From NCBI RefSeq assembly GCF_009834125.1, contig NZ_CP047146.1, positions 7,720,501 through 7,784,500 on the forward strand: 64,000 nucleotides of DNA, given 5' to 3'. Below the pieces are notes generated by a model, which saw nothing but the letters and a program-made list of their open reading frames with translations, had not been told where the DNA came from and did no database searches. Below, piece after piece: positions 42,443 to 50,940 of this stretch (positions are counted from its first letter, which is position 1; every line of letters begins with the position of its first letter). The stretch is from Streptomyces sp. GS7 (GTDB lineage: Bacteria > Actinomycetota > Actinomycetes > Streptomycetales > Streptomycetaceae). The position numbers and the translations under genes are program-made.

Positions 42443-43048
42443 TCAGAGCCAGCCCTTGTCGCGGGCGGTGCGGACCGCCTCGGCGCGGTTGCGGGCGCCG
42501 GTCTTCTGGATGGCGAGGGAGAGGTAGTTGCGGACGGTGCCCTGGGACAGGTGCAGCGCCGCGGCGATCTCGGCGTTGGTGGCGCCGCCGGCCGCCGCCT
42601 GGAGCACCTCGCGCTCGCGCTCGGTCAGCGGGCTGGCGCCGTCGGCGAGCGCCGCGGCGGCCAGAGCCGGGTCGATGACCCGCTCACCGGCCAGCACCCG
42701 GCGCACCGCGTCCGCGAGCCGGGCCGCCGGGGCGTCCTTGACCAGGAACGCCTGCGCCCCGGCCTCCATCGCCCGGCGCAGATAGCCGGGGCGTCCGAAG
42801 GTGGTGAGGATGACGACCTTCACCCCGGGCAGCTCGTCGCGCAGCACGGCCGCGGCGTCCAGTCCGCTCATGCCCGGCATCTCGATGTCCAGCAGTGCGA
42901 CGTCGACCTCGTGCGCCCGCGCCGCCGCGAGCACGTCGTCGCCGCGCGCGGCCTGGGCCACGACCTCCAGGTCGTCCTCCAGCGAGAGCAGCGCCGCCAG
43001 CGCCTCGCGGACCATCGACTGGTCCTCCGCCAGCAGCAGTCTGATCAT
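42443..43048 (-). CDS. NarL/LuxR-type response regulator
   Basis: Encodes 201 residues: receiver domain (Asp54 in LLDIEMPG, Lys104 in FLVKDAP) and a C-terminal LuxR helix-turn-helix (~137-195, SPLTEREREVLQAAAGG). It is the last gene of an ABC/two-component operon and should be phosphorylated by the kinase encoded upstream. The ATG at 43048 lacks a ribosome-binding site; TAAGCT ends 7 bases upstream, so it may also have its own leaderless transcript. Its binding site could be the palindrome at 46152. Confidence 0.93.
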   Translation of the reverse strand: MIRLLLAEDQSMVREALAALLSLEDDLEVVAQAARGDDVLAAARAHEVDVALLDIEMPGMSGLDAAAVLRDELPGVKVVILTTFGRPGYLRRAMEAGAQAFLVKDAPAARLADAVRRVLAGERVIDPALAAAALADGASPLTEREREVLQAAAGGATNAEIAAALHLSQGTVRNYLSLAIQKTGARNRAEAVRTARDKGWL

Positions 43049-43055
43049 GCGGGCC

Positions 43056-43061
43056 AGCTTA
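43056..43061 (-). promoter_or_regulatory. -10 box TAAGCT of predicted leaderless transcript
   Basis: TAAGCT ends 7 bases before the response-regulator ATG (43048), inside the 77-base gap after the kinase gene. Confidence 0.4.
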
Positions 43062-43125
43062 GAGCCTGGGTGCGGGCCCGGACGCCGCCCGTCACGCATC
43101 GGGCAGCGGCCGAAGAGCGGGGCCG

Positions 43126-44391
43126 CTACACCGGGCCGGGCGCCGGCTCCGGTGAGGTGTCCGGCATCGGTACGGCGGCGCCGGTTGCGGCGGCCGGGGT
43201 GCTCATGGGGACATAGGCGCGCAGGGCGAAGCCGTGGCCGCGGGGGGCCGGGCCGGTTTCCAGACGGCCGTCGGTCAGGGCGAGGCGTTCGCGGAGGCCG
43301 GTGAGGCCGTTGCCGTCGTGCCGGCCGCGCGGCGGGCCGCCGCCGTCGTCGACGACGGCCAGGCAGAGGTAGTGGCGGTCGTCGGACTCCCACTCCTCGG
43401 TGAGCTGCATCTCGCAGCGGTGGGCGCCGCTGTGGCGGACCACGTTGGTGGTGGCCTCGCGCAGCGCCCAGGCCAGCGCGCCTTCCGTGTCGGCGGTCAG
43501 CGCCGGGTGCTCGCTCTCCAGGGCGGGGGCGACGGTGAGTTCCACGCCGGCGGTACGGAGCGCGGAGCGGGCACCGGCCAGTTCGACGGCCAGGCGGGGG
43601 CGCCGGTAGCCGGTGACCGCCTCGCGGACGTCGACCAGCGCCTGGCGGCTGACCCGCTCGATGTCGGCGACCTGCTGCGCGGCGTCCTCGGGGCTGCCGG
43701 GCAGCATCCGTCCGGCCAGTTCGCTCTTGAGGGTGATCAGGGAGAGGGAGTGCCCCAGGAGGTCGTGCAGATCGCGGGCCAGTCGCAGCCGCTCGTCGTT
43801 GGCGGCGAGCCGGGCGACCTCCTCTCTGGCCGCGCGCAGTTCCTGGGTCGTACGGATCAGGTACTGCACGCCGATCATCATGAAGCCGCTGCCCAGGGCG
43901 GGCAGGGCATAGGCGAAGACGTAGTAGTCGCGGACCTCCGGATAGCGCGCGCCGACGGCGAGCAGCACCGCGGTGATCAGCGGGATGGTCCAGCGGGACT
44001 GCTGCGCGGGCAGGACTACGGCGGAGCCGACGCTGACGAAGATGAACAGCACCAGCCACTCGAAGCCGAGGGTCCAGGTGAGGGCGACGGACAGCGCCAG
44101 CATGAGGGCCAGGACGCCGTACCTCATGTGGCGGGTGGTCTCCCGCCACATGTGACGGAAGACCAGGTAGAAGTAGGCGAGGACGAAGAGCGCCAGGCCG
44201 CCCGCTCCCCACAGGCGCGCGGCGGTGGAGGTCCCGGGGTTGAGCAGCGAGCCGGCCGGGCCGGCGAGGTAGAACAGCCACAGGCCGATCCACATCGTCT
44301 TGGTGACCGCCTGGCGGCGGGTGCGCGGCGGCTGGCCGATCATCACCGGGTTCCGGTCGTCGGATGCGCTCTTCGTCTCCACCGGTCTCAT
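43126..44391 (-). CDS. HisKA_3 sensor histidine kinase
   Basis: Encodes 421 residues. About six membrane segments cover residues ~15-175; the phospho-acceptor is the His in RLARDLHDLLGHSLSLI (~207), and the ATPase part has WALREATTNVVRH and DDGGGPP...GNGLTGLRERL. It lacks a large external sensor loop, which is typical for kinases that sense through an ABC transporter. ATG at 44391 overlaps the permease stop by four bases. Confidence 0.93.
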   Translation of the reverse strand: MRPVETKSASDDRNPVMIGQPPRTRRQAVTKTMWIGLWLFYLAGPAGSLLNPGTSTAARLWGAGGLALFVLAYFYLVFRHMWRETTRHMRYGVLALMLALSVALTWTLGFEWLVLFIFVSVGSAVVLPAQQSRWTIPLITAVLLAVGARYPEVRDYYVFAYALPALGSGFMMIGVQYLIRTTQELRAAREEVARLAANDERLRLARDLHDLLGHSLSLITLKSELAGRMLPGSPEDAAQQVADIERVSRQALVDVREAVTGYRRPRLAVELAGARSALRTAGVELTVAPALESEHPALTADTEGALAWALREATTNVVRHSGAHRCEMQLTEEWESDDRHYLCLAVVDDGGGPPRGRHDGNGLTGLRERLALTDGRLETGPAPRGHGFALRAYVPMSTPAAATGAAVPMPDTSPEPAPGPV

Positions 44392-45125
44392 GCCTTCCGG
44401 GTGTCCTTGCGATACAGCCAGGCCGCGCCGCCCGCGAAGAGGACGAGGTAGCCGAGCAGGATGCCCATGTCCTTGACGTGCGGGGCGCCGCCGCCCTCGA
44501 CGGCGGTGCCGAGCGCCGCGTACGCGTGCGTCGGGAGCCACTCGGCGATGTTCTGCACCCACTGCGGGAGGATCGTCAGCGGCATCCACAGGCCGCCGAG
44601 GAAGGCCAGCGCGAAGAAGCACAGCATCGCGATCGGGCGGACCGCGTCACCGGTGGCCAGGTAGCCGATGGCGACGCCCAGGGCGGCGAAGACGAAGCTG
44701 CCGAGCCAGGTGCCGGCGGCGATGGCGAGCCACTGCCAGGCTTCGAGGCGGACGCCCTTGACGGCCGCGGCGACGATCATGACCAGCAGGATCGAGGGCA
44801 GGCTGACGGTCGCTGCGGCGCCTATCTTGGCGGCGACGTAGCCCCGGCCGGGCAGTGCGGTCAGCCGCAGCTGGCGCACCCAGCCCTGCTCGCGCTCCTT
44901 GGCGATGCGCTCGCTGTTGCCCAGCAGGACGGCGGTCATGGCACCGAATGCTGCCATGGAGACCATGTAGTACAGGCCCATGTCGAGCTTCATCCCGGGG
45001 ATCGGCTTGCTGTCCGCGCCGCCCGCGATGATCAGGTACAGCGCAGGCGGATAGATCACCGAGAAGAACATGAACTTCTTGTTCCGCAGCGCGCGGACGA
45101 TCTCCAGCTTGATCAGGGTGGTCAT
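44388..45125 (-). CDS. ABC-2 type transporter permease
   Basis: Encodes 245 residues with six membrane segments of ABC-2 type (ALYLIIAGG, FGAMTAVLLG, VSLPSILLVMIVAAAV, and three further). It forms a membrane dimer with the ATPase and likely exports a lipid, peptide or antibiotic. Its ATG overlaps the ATPase stop by four bases, and its stop overlaps the kinase start, so all three are translationally coupled. Confidence 0.9.
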   Translation of the reverse strand: MTTLIKLEIVRALRNKKFMFFSVIYPPALYLIIAGGADSKPIPGMKLDMGLYYMVSMAAFGAMTAVLLGNSERIAKEREQGWVRQLRLTALPGRGYVAAKIGAAATVSLPSILLVMIVAAAVKGVRLEAWQWLAIAAGTWLGSFVFAALGVAIGYLATGDAVRPIAMLCFFALAFLGGLWMPLTILPQWVQNIAEWLPTHAYAALGTAVEGGGAPHVKDMGILLGYLVLFAGGAAWLYRKDTRKA

Positions 45126-46093
45126 CGTGCCGTCTCCTCGGCGGTGGCGGGGGTCGCGTCGGACGCCGTGGTGATGGCGATGAATGCCTGCTCCAGGCCG
45201 AGGCCGGAGACTTCGAGGTTGCGCGGGTAGAGGCCGAGGCCGTAGAGCGCGTGCACGGTCGCGTCGGCGTCCTGGGACTGGATGCGGACCGTGCGCCCCG
45301 AGACCTCTAGGGCGGTGAGGAACGGCAGGGCCTCCAGCGCGCCGCGGTCGATCGGCTCGTCCAGGTCGAAGGTGACCCGGCGGGCGCCGGCGCGGGCCTT
45401 GATCTCGGCGGAGGTGCCGTCGGCCAGCACCCGGCCGCGGTGCAGCACGATGACCCGGTCGGCGATCTCGTCGGCCTCTTCGAGGTAGTGCGTCGCGAAG
45501 AGGACCGTACGGCCCTCCTGGGCCTGGCGGCGCATGGCGCCCCAGAAGGTCTGGCGGGCCGAGACGTCCATCCCGGTCGTGGGCTCGTCCAGCACGATCA
45601 GGTCGTTGGCGCCGGCGGTGGCGAGGGCGAACCGCACCCGCTGCTCCTGGCCGCCGGAGAGCTTGCCGACCATCCGGTCGGCGATCTCCGTGATACCGGC
45701 GGTGGCCAGGATCTGGTCCACGGGATAGCCGCGCGGGTGCAGGTCGCGGGCGAGCCCGACCAACTCCTTGACCTTGACGCCTTCCATCAGGCCGCCGCTC
45801 TGGAGCATGGCGCCGACCTTGCCCTGCTCTATGGCGCGCTGCGGGGTGGTCCCGAAGAGGCTCACCGTCCCGGTGTCGGCGGAGCGCAGGCCGAGGAGCA
45901 GGTCCAGGGTGGAGGACTTGCCGGCGCCGTTGGGCCCGAGGAGGGCGACGGTCTCGCCGGGGTGCAGCTCCAGGTGCAGATCGGCCACCGCGCGCACCGC
46001 GCCATAGCTCTTGCTGACCCCCTGGAAGCTGACCACCGGTGTCCGTGCCGCGCGCCGCTCGGCGCGGGCCGCGGTCGTAGTTGTCGTCTTCAT
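45122..46093 (-). CDS. ABC transporter ATP-binding protein
   Basis: Encodes 323 residues. Walker A GPNGAGKSS (53-61), signature LSGGQEQRV (~147), Walker B VLDEPTTGMD (~167) and the switch His (ATHYLEE) are intact. A C-terminal DrrA-like extension follows. ATG at 46093 is the first gene of the four-gene operon; the promoter region is 46094-46313 and includes a perfect 16-bp palindrome. Confidence 0.93.
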   Translation of the reverse strand: MKTTTTTAARAERRAARTPVVSFQGVSKSYGAVRAVADLHLELHPGETVALLGPNGAGKSSTLDLLLGLRSADTGTVSLFGTTPQRAIEQGKVGAMLQSGGLMEGVKVKELVGLARDLHPRGYPVDQILATAGITEIADRMVGKLSGGQEQRVRFALATAGANDLIVLDEPTTGMDVSARQTFWGAMRRQAQEGRTVLFATHYLEEADEIADRVIVLHRGRVLADGTSAEIKARAGARRVTFDLDEPIDRGALEALPFLTALEVSGRTVRIQSQDADATVHALYGLGLYPRNLEVSGLGLEQAFIAITTASDATPATAEETAR

Positions 46094-46151
46094 GCCCTCA
46101 AGCTTCGCGGATCCGCCGACCGCCCGGCAGTGTCGGCTGTACCCGGGGCGG

Positions 46152-46167
46152 CATGACATATGTCATG
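46152..46167. promoter_or_regulatory. Perfect 16-bp palindrome, probable operator
   Basis: CATGACATATGTCATG reads identically on both strands and lies about 60 bases before the ATPase gene. Response regulators of the NarL type bind such inverted repeats, so it is a good candidate for the binding site of the regulator encoded in the same operon. A GC-rich hairpin-like stretch (GGGGGAGGCCCCC) follows. Confidence 0.6.
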
Positions 46168-46313
46168 GGGGAGGCCCCCTAGGGGAATCCCTGAGGACTC
46201 GCCCGCGGGGGCCTGTGACCTGCGGTTCCGTGCCATACGGCGATCGGCCGACGGCGGCTGACGGTGCGTCGGCCGCCGTGCGTCACACCCGCCGGGTGAC
46301 ACCGGTCATGGCG

Positions 46314-48572
46314 TCAGGAGCCGTTCGTCGCGATGGTCTGCACCCGCTCGGCCGGGGTCTTGCCGACCAGCGCCTTGCCCACCGCGGCCGCCACCTCCTC
46401 GACGCTGACCGGGTGCTTGGTGCCGTCGCCCTTGGCCACCAGGACGCCGTCGAAGGTGTTGCCGTAGAGCTCCTTGAGGGCCGGCCGGTCGTAGTAGGGC
46501 ACCAGCTGACCGTTGACGATCTTGAAGGAGAGGAACTTCGGGATGGACTTCTGCGGGCTGAAGGAGACCGCGTGCCCGTCCACCCGGATCGTGACCAGTC
46601 CGGACATCGCCGGCTCGGCGAACTCCTTCAACGCCTGGTCCACCGCGGCCTTGCCGACCTTGGGCTGCTGGGTGGTCGCGGCGAGCACCACGGGGGTGTC
46701 GGTGCCGGTCGCGGCCCGGTCGAGATAGGCATTGACGATCTTGTCCTGCGAGGTCGCGACGTCGATCGCCTTGTAGGGCGCGCCGTAGTGCGGCACCGCC
46801 TTGCCGTTCTCGAAGGTGATCCCGCCGTCCTTGGCGGCGTCCGCGGGCCCCGCCACGTTCGCCAGCGCGACCTGGAGCTTCTCCTTGTCGGTGATCATCG
46901 CCGGCTGCGCGGTGCGCTTGACGCCGAAGAGGGAGCCGATCACCGAGACCGGGTTGTAGTCGCGGCCGGCGGCGTTGCGGACGGTCGCCTGGAGGTCGAT
47001 GTCCAGACCCGCCGTCGAGGGCAGCAGGGTCTGCGGCTTGCCGTCGACGGTGAGCTTGAGCGGCGCGGTCCGGCGGTCCTTGAGCCCCGACTCCAGTCGC
47101 TTGAGGGCGTCTTCCTTGCTGGTGCCGCCGATGTCGACGCCGAGCGCGGTGGTGTTGTTGGGCACGTCGGCGTGGTCCAGCAGCAGACCGGCACCGTAGG
47201 CGACGGCGGCCAGGACGACGACGCCGGCGCCCGCCAGCACCAGCTTGCTGCGGCCCTTCTTGGGGTTGATCGGCTCGGGGATCTTGGGCCGCGGCTTCGG
47301 GCCGGCGCTCTCGTCCTCGCCGGCCGCCGCACCCGCCGCGAACGGCGAGGGCGCCTTCGGGCCCTGCCCGCCGGGCACCTTCGGGACGCCGCTGACCAGG
47401 GTGTCGCCGGACACCCGGCCGCCGGCACCGCCGCCCTGCGGACCGCCCTTGGGGCCCTTGCCCTTCGGGCCGCCGGGCCGGCCGCCCGCGACACCACCGG
47501 TGACGCCGAGGCCGCTGCCGGGTCCGGCGAGCGGAGCCGGGGGCTGCGGGGTCAGTTCGGCGGTGTCGTCGGGCAGGGGGGCGGCGGCGCTCTTGCCGGC
47601 GCTGGGGTCGCTGAAGCCGGGCGGGAGGTTGAACGCCGAGTCGCCGCGCGCCGGGCCGGTCGTCGGGCCGTTGGGGCCCGCGGGACCGCCCGGCGGGGCG
47701 TCGAACGGGTTGCGGTCGCGCGCGGGCTTCGCCGGGGCGTCGAACGGCGAGCCGCCGTCGAACGGGGAGGCCCCGCCGCGCGGCCCGCCGTCGAACGGGG
47801 AGCCGCCGCCCAGCGGGTCGCTGCCCAGGGGGGTGCTCCCGAGGGGGTCACCGCGCAGCGGGTCACCGCCCAAGGGGTCGGTGCCGAGCGGGTTGCCGCC
47901 GAGCGGGTCGGCCTCGTACGACGGGCCGCCGCGCTCCCGGCCGCCGTCGAACGGCGAGCCGCCGCCCGCGGCGGCCGGCGCATCGGAGAAGTACGGAAGA
48001 TCCGGCCGCTGCGCCGACTTGGCGCCGGATGCCGCGTGGGCGCCGGACGCGCCGCCCGGGGCTGCCGGGGTCTCCGGTGCCGGCGGTGCGGCGTGCGTGC
48101 CGGTGGTCGACGACTGCCCGCCGGGCCCGGCCTGCGGCTTGCGCGGCGCGAACCAGTCGCTGGTCTTGTCCGCGGGAGCGCCGCCGGGAGCCTTGTCCGC
48201 CGCGTCCGGGCGCGGGGTGTTCGCCGTACGCTCCGCGTTCCGCTCGCCGCCGAAGGCCGGGCGCGACCCGCCCGGGGGCCCGGACGGGCCGGCGGAACCG
48301 CCGGATGCGGCCGATGCGTTCATGCCGGACTCCTCACCGACGGGCTTGCGCACGACGACCGGCGGGATGGGGCGGGACCCCGGAATATTGATCTTGATCC
48401 GCGTCGTCAGCGTGGTCTCGGTCTTGGGCTCCTCCGGCTGGGCCGCGGCACCGGGCGCCAGCGCCTCGCCGGCTTCTCCCCTGGGCGAGCCGTACGGCGG
48501 TGTCCCCGAGGGGTACGCGGCTCCGCCACGACCCTGAGGGCCGGAGGACGAACTGTCAGATTCACGACTCAA
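46314..48572 (-). CDS. Membrane protein with YoaR/VanW-type peptidoglycan-binding domain
   Basis: Encodes 752 residues. Over 400 N-terminal residues are Pro/Gly/Ser-rich and contain degenerate DPLGG and GGSPFDGG repeats; a membrane helix (about 463-483, LVLAGAGVVVLAAVAYGAGLLL) is followed by an external part with two PG-binding (PF12229-type) modules, such as ALGVDIGGTSKEDALKRLES. The VanW domain that often follows is absent. TTG at 48572 is chosen because GGGAGAACC precedes it and the protein from there (MSRESDSSSS) looks family-typical; a longer frame to 48692 exists. It probably binds cell wall. Confidence 0.83.
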   Translation of the reverse strand: MSRESDSSSSGPQGRGGAAYPSGTPPYGSPRGEAGEALAPGAAAQPEEPKTETTLTTRIKINIPGSRPIPPVVVRKPVGEESGMNASAASGGSAGPSGPPGGSRPAFGGERNAERTANTPRPDAADKAPGGAPADKTSDWFAPRKPQAGPGGQSSTTGTHAAPPAPETPAAPGGASGAHAASGAKSAQRPDLPYFSDAPAAAGGGSPFDGGRERGGPSYEADPLGGNPLGTDPLGGDPLRGDPLGSTPLGSDPLGGGSPFDGGPRGGASPFDGGSPFDAPAKPARDRNPFDAPPGGPAGPNGPTTGPARGDSAFNLPPGFSDPSAGKSAAAPLPDDTAELTPQPPAPLAGPGSGLGVTGGVAGGRPGGPKGKGPKGGPQGGGAGGRVSGDTLVSGVPKVPGGQGPKAPSPFAAGAAAGEDESAGPKPRPKIPEPINPKKGRSKLVLAGAGVVVLAAVAYGAGLLLDHADVPNNTTALGVDIGGTSKEDALKRLESGLKDRRTAPLKLTVDGKPQTLLPSTAGLDIDLQATVRNAAGRDYNPVSVIGSLFGVKRTAQPAMITDKEKLQVALANVAGPADAAKDGGITFENGKAVPHYGAPYKAIDVATSQDKIVNAYLDRAATGTDTPVVLAATTQQPKVGKAAVDQALKEFAEPAMSGLVTIRVDGHAVSFSPQKSIPKFLSFKIVNGQLVPYYDRPALKELYGNTFDGVLVAKGDGTKHPVSVEEVAAAVGKALVGKTPAERVQTIATNGS

Positions 48573-48787
48573 AGCAGGTTCTCCCGGTTGGCTCCGCCGC
48601 TCGTCAGAGATGATCCCCGGCCTCGGGCCGGAGGGTGCCCCCAGGGCGTCGCGGCGGCGCGCACCACCATACTGTCCGCCGCCGGCCGGCACCCGAGGTG
48701 CGCGGTATCACCGCCGCGCCGGGCGACGCCCCCGAACCGGGGCCGGTCACCCGCAACCCCGCGGCTTCCGTCCTGGTATGGACCGCG

Positions 48788-49417
48788 TCATCCGCCAACT
48801 CGGCCCCGCGGTGCGGTCATCGCGCGCATCTGGGCACCGGTGGCGCAGATCACAGCGATCGCGATGCCGCCCAACAGGAAGATGTACGAACCGAGCCCGG
48901 GGCCGAAGAGGAAGTCACCCTCCGGACGGGTGTCGCTGAGCAACAGGAACACCGTCACGAGCCAGGCGGCGCCGGGCACCAGCACACCGGCCGTGGTGCC
49001 GGTCGCCCGCGCGCCCCCGTAGAAGAGGCCGCCGAGACCGGCCAGCGCCAGCGCCAACCCGCCCGGGAACCAGGCCGCTTGGAGAAGCGTTCCGGCGAGC
49101 GCCATCAGCACGCCCGTGACGAGCAGGAGTACGTATATGCCCACCCTGCCGGGCGTCAGCGGAGCGACCGGCGCGGCACCGGCGCCCGGCGCCACGGGCC
49201 CTCCGGGCCGGGGCCCGGCCGCACCGCCGGCCGCCCGGGACCGCTGCCCCTGGGGCGCACCCGCGCGCCCGTTGCCGGCGGCCGCCCGGGCGTCACCCCC
49301 CTTGGGGCCACCGTTGGCACTGTTTTTACCCTTGGCCCTGCCACCGGCCGTGCCGTTGGCCCTGCCACCGCCGGCGCCGCCCTTGCCCGCGGATCCGCCG
49401 CCCTTGGACGTAGTCAT
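48788..49417 (-). CDS. DUF6113 family membrane protein
   Basis: Encodes 209 residues. The first ~85 residues are Gly/Ala/Lys-rich and disordered; four membrane segments follow (about 95-190). I recall this as DUF6113. Its ATG overlaps the mshB stop by four bases (ATGA), so it is co-translated with mshB, though no link to mycothiol is known. Confidence 0.8.
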   Translation of the reverse strand: MTTSKGGGSAGKGGAGGGRANGTAGGRAKGKNSANGGPKGGDARAAAGNGRAGAPQGQRSRAAGGAAGPRPGGPVAPGAGAAPVAPLTPGRVGIYVLLLVTGVLMALAGTLLQAAWFPGGLALALAGLGGLFYGGARATGTTAGVLVPGAAWLVTVFLLLSDTRPEGDFLFGPGLGSYIFLLGGIAIAVICATGAQMRAMTAPRGRVGG

Positions 49418-50403
49418 TCCGCCGCCTCCTCAATCCGGGCACTAGCCTCCATACCCGCCAAACCGTCCAATTCCTCCACTCCCGCGAAGAGATCGTCCTC
49501 ACGTTCCCCGTCCGCGGCGCCGGACTCCCCGTGCACCAGGCGGTAGTACTCGGTGCCGAGGAGCGGCTGGCCGAGGTCGTTGGAGAGCGCGAAGAACGGC
49601 CCGTCGACCGCGATCTGGGTGCGGTGCGCGCGCATGGCCGCGGACTTCGCGTTCGCGTAGCCGACCGCGCCCGCGATCGCCGCCGTGACCTCGGTGTCCG
49701 GCACCACTCCCGGTACGTCGTCCACGGCGGCGACCCCCGGGAAGCTGTGGCCGGCCGCGCGCAGCCGCGCGAAGCCCGCCTCGACCACCGAGCGGGGGTT
49801 GCAGTTCCAGTAAATCTTCCCGATCGCGTATGCGCCGCCGAGGTCCGGCCGGAAGTCCGCCCGCGCGGCCAGCTCGGCGCCGCGCATCGCCACGCGGTGG
49901 GCCTGGATGTGGTCGGGGTGGCCGTATCCGCCGTTCGGGTCATAGGTGACCAGCACCTGGGGGCGGACCTCGCGGATGACGGCGACCAGGTGGGCGGCGG
50001 CCTCGTCCACGGGGGCCCGCCAGAAGGCGTCCGGCCGGTCGTTCTGGGGCGCGCCCATCATCCCGGAGTCGCGGTAGCGGCCCGCGCCGCCGAGGAAGCG
50101 GTGGTCGGCGACCCCGAGCACGGCCATCGCGTCGGCCAGCTCGCCGACGCGGTGCGGCCCCAGGGTGTCGTCGCGGTCCGGCGCGAGGTGGGCCAGCTCG
50201 GACGGGATGACCTCGCCCTCTTCCCCGCGGGTGCAGGTCACCAGCGTGACCTGCGCGCCTTCGGCCGCGTACTTGGCCATGGTCACGCCGTTGTTGATCG
50301 ACTCGTCGTCCGGGTGCGCGTGCACCAGCAGGAGACGGCGGGCGGGGGCGGCGGGCGGCTGGGGGTACCCCCCAGCGGTGGCGGGGGAAGGCTGGGCGGT
50401 CAT
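49414..50403 (-). CDS. mshB: N-acetyl-1-D-myo-inositol-2-amino-2-deoxy-alpha-D-glucopyranoside deacetylase
   Basis: Encodes 329 residues of the LmbE-like zinc deacetylase family. The metal motif HAHPDDE (His30, Asp33) and the second GYGHPDH motif (~160) are intact, and the [14 protein letters not shown] region is typical. It removes acetyl from GlcNAc-inositol in mycothiol synthesis. The ATG at 50403 has no ribosome-binding site; TAGGCT ends 6 bases upstream, so the transcript is probably leaderless. It corresponds to Rv1170. Confidence 0.94.
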   Translation of the reverse strand: MTAQPSPATAGGYPQPPAAPARRLLLVHAHPDDESINNGVTMAKYAAEGAQVTLVTCTRGEEGEVIPSELAHLAPDRDDTLGPHRVGELADAMAVLGVADHRFLGGAGRYRDSGMMGAPQNDRPDAFWRAPVDEAAAHLVAVIREVRPQVLVTYDPNGGYGHPDHIQAHRVAMRGAELAARADFRPDLGGAYAIGKIYWNCNPRSVVEAGFARLRAAGHSFPGVAAVDDVPGVVPDTEVTAAIAGAVGYANAKSAAMRAHRTQIAVDGPFFALSNDLGQPLLGTEYYRLVHGESGAADGEREDDLFAGVEELDGLAGMEASARIEEAAE

Positions 50404-50409
50404 GCGGAC

Positions 50410-50415
50410 AGCCTA
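50410..50415 (-). promoter_or_regulatory. -10 box TAGGCT of predicted leaderless mshB transcript
   Basis: TAGGCT, read leftward, ends 6 bases before the mshB ATG. Confidence 0.5.
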
Positions 50416-50513
50416 CGAGCCGGCCGGCCCGCCGGCCGAAGGTGATCCCGGTGGCCGCCGCCGCGCCCCGCAGGGCACCGGAGGCGGGGCGGCCGTACCC
50501 GGCCGGGGACGGG

Positions 50514-50708
50514 TCAGAACTTGATGCCCCCCAGCATCCCCGCGACATTGGTCGTCAGGGTCTTGATCGTCGGGGCGATGGACGAGCTGGCCAGATAGAA
50601 GCCCAGCAGCATGCAGACGAGCGCATGCACGGCCTTCAGCCCGGACTTCCTGATCAGCAAGAAGACGATGATCGCCAGCAGCACCACCGCCGAAATCGAG
50701 AGTGCCAC
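50514..50708 (-). CDS. Small two-helix membrane protein
   Basis: Encodes 64 residues with two hydrophobic segments (MALSISAVVLLAIIVFLLIR and AVHALVCMLLGFYLA) joined by a short basic loop. Such small proteins resemble those encoded in actinomycete integrative elements, but no other element genes are nearby. GTG at 50708 is preceded by GGAGGTGAG, a strong ribosome-binding site. Function unknown. Confidence 0.72.
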   Translation of the reverse strand: MALSISAVVLLAIIVFLLIRKSGLKAVHALVCMLLGFYLASSSIAPTIKTLTTNVAGMLGGIKF

Positions 50709-50927
50709 GGCGGCTCACCTCCAAGTACACACGGTCCGGACAGAGTTGATGGCGCGCAAACCGACGGGTCGGTCCCACGCACCGGGTATGCCAAGGGCTC
50801 TTTACCCCGTACCCACTACGCGCAAGGGATCATAACTTTCCGTCCTTGCGCATAAGTCGGTGCACCGGAGCACGGCGGGGGCGCACGCCATCTTCGCAAG
50901 CCCGGCCCCAGTGAGCCGGTTCCCCCG

Positions 50928-50933
50928 TAGGCT
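50928..50933 (+). promoter_or_regulatory. -10 box TAGGCT of predicted leaderless transcript
   Basis: TAGGCT ends 7 bases before the S9 peptidase ATG at 50941. Confidence 0.5.
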
Positions 50934-50940
50934 CGGCCGT

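Noticed and set aside
46011..49022. Rightward 1003-residue open frame
   Set aside because: It lies opposite the ABC ATPase and PG-binding protein genes on the other strand; composition is Arg/Gly-rich without any domain, as expected from an antisense frame in GC-rich DNA.
50514..50708. Remnant of an integrative element based on the small membrane protein
   Set aside because: No integrase, replication, transfer gene or direct-repeat boundary was seen within several kilobases.
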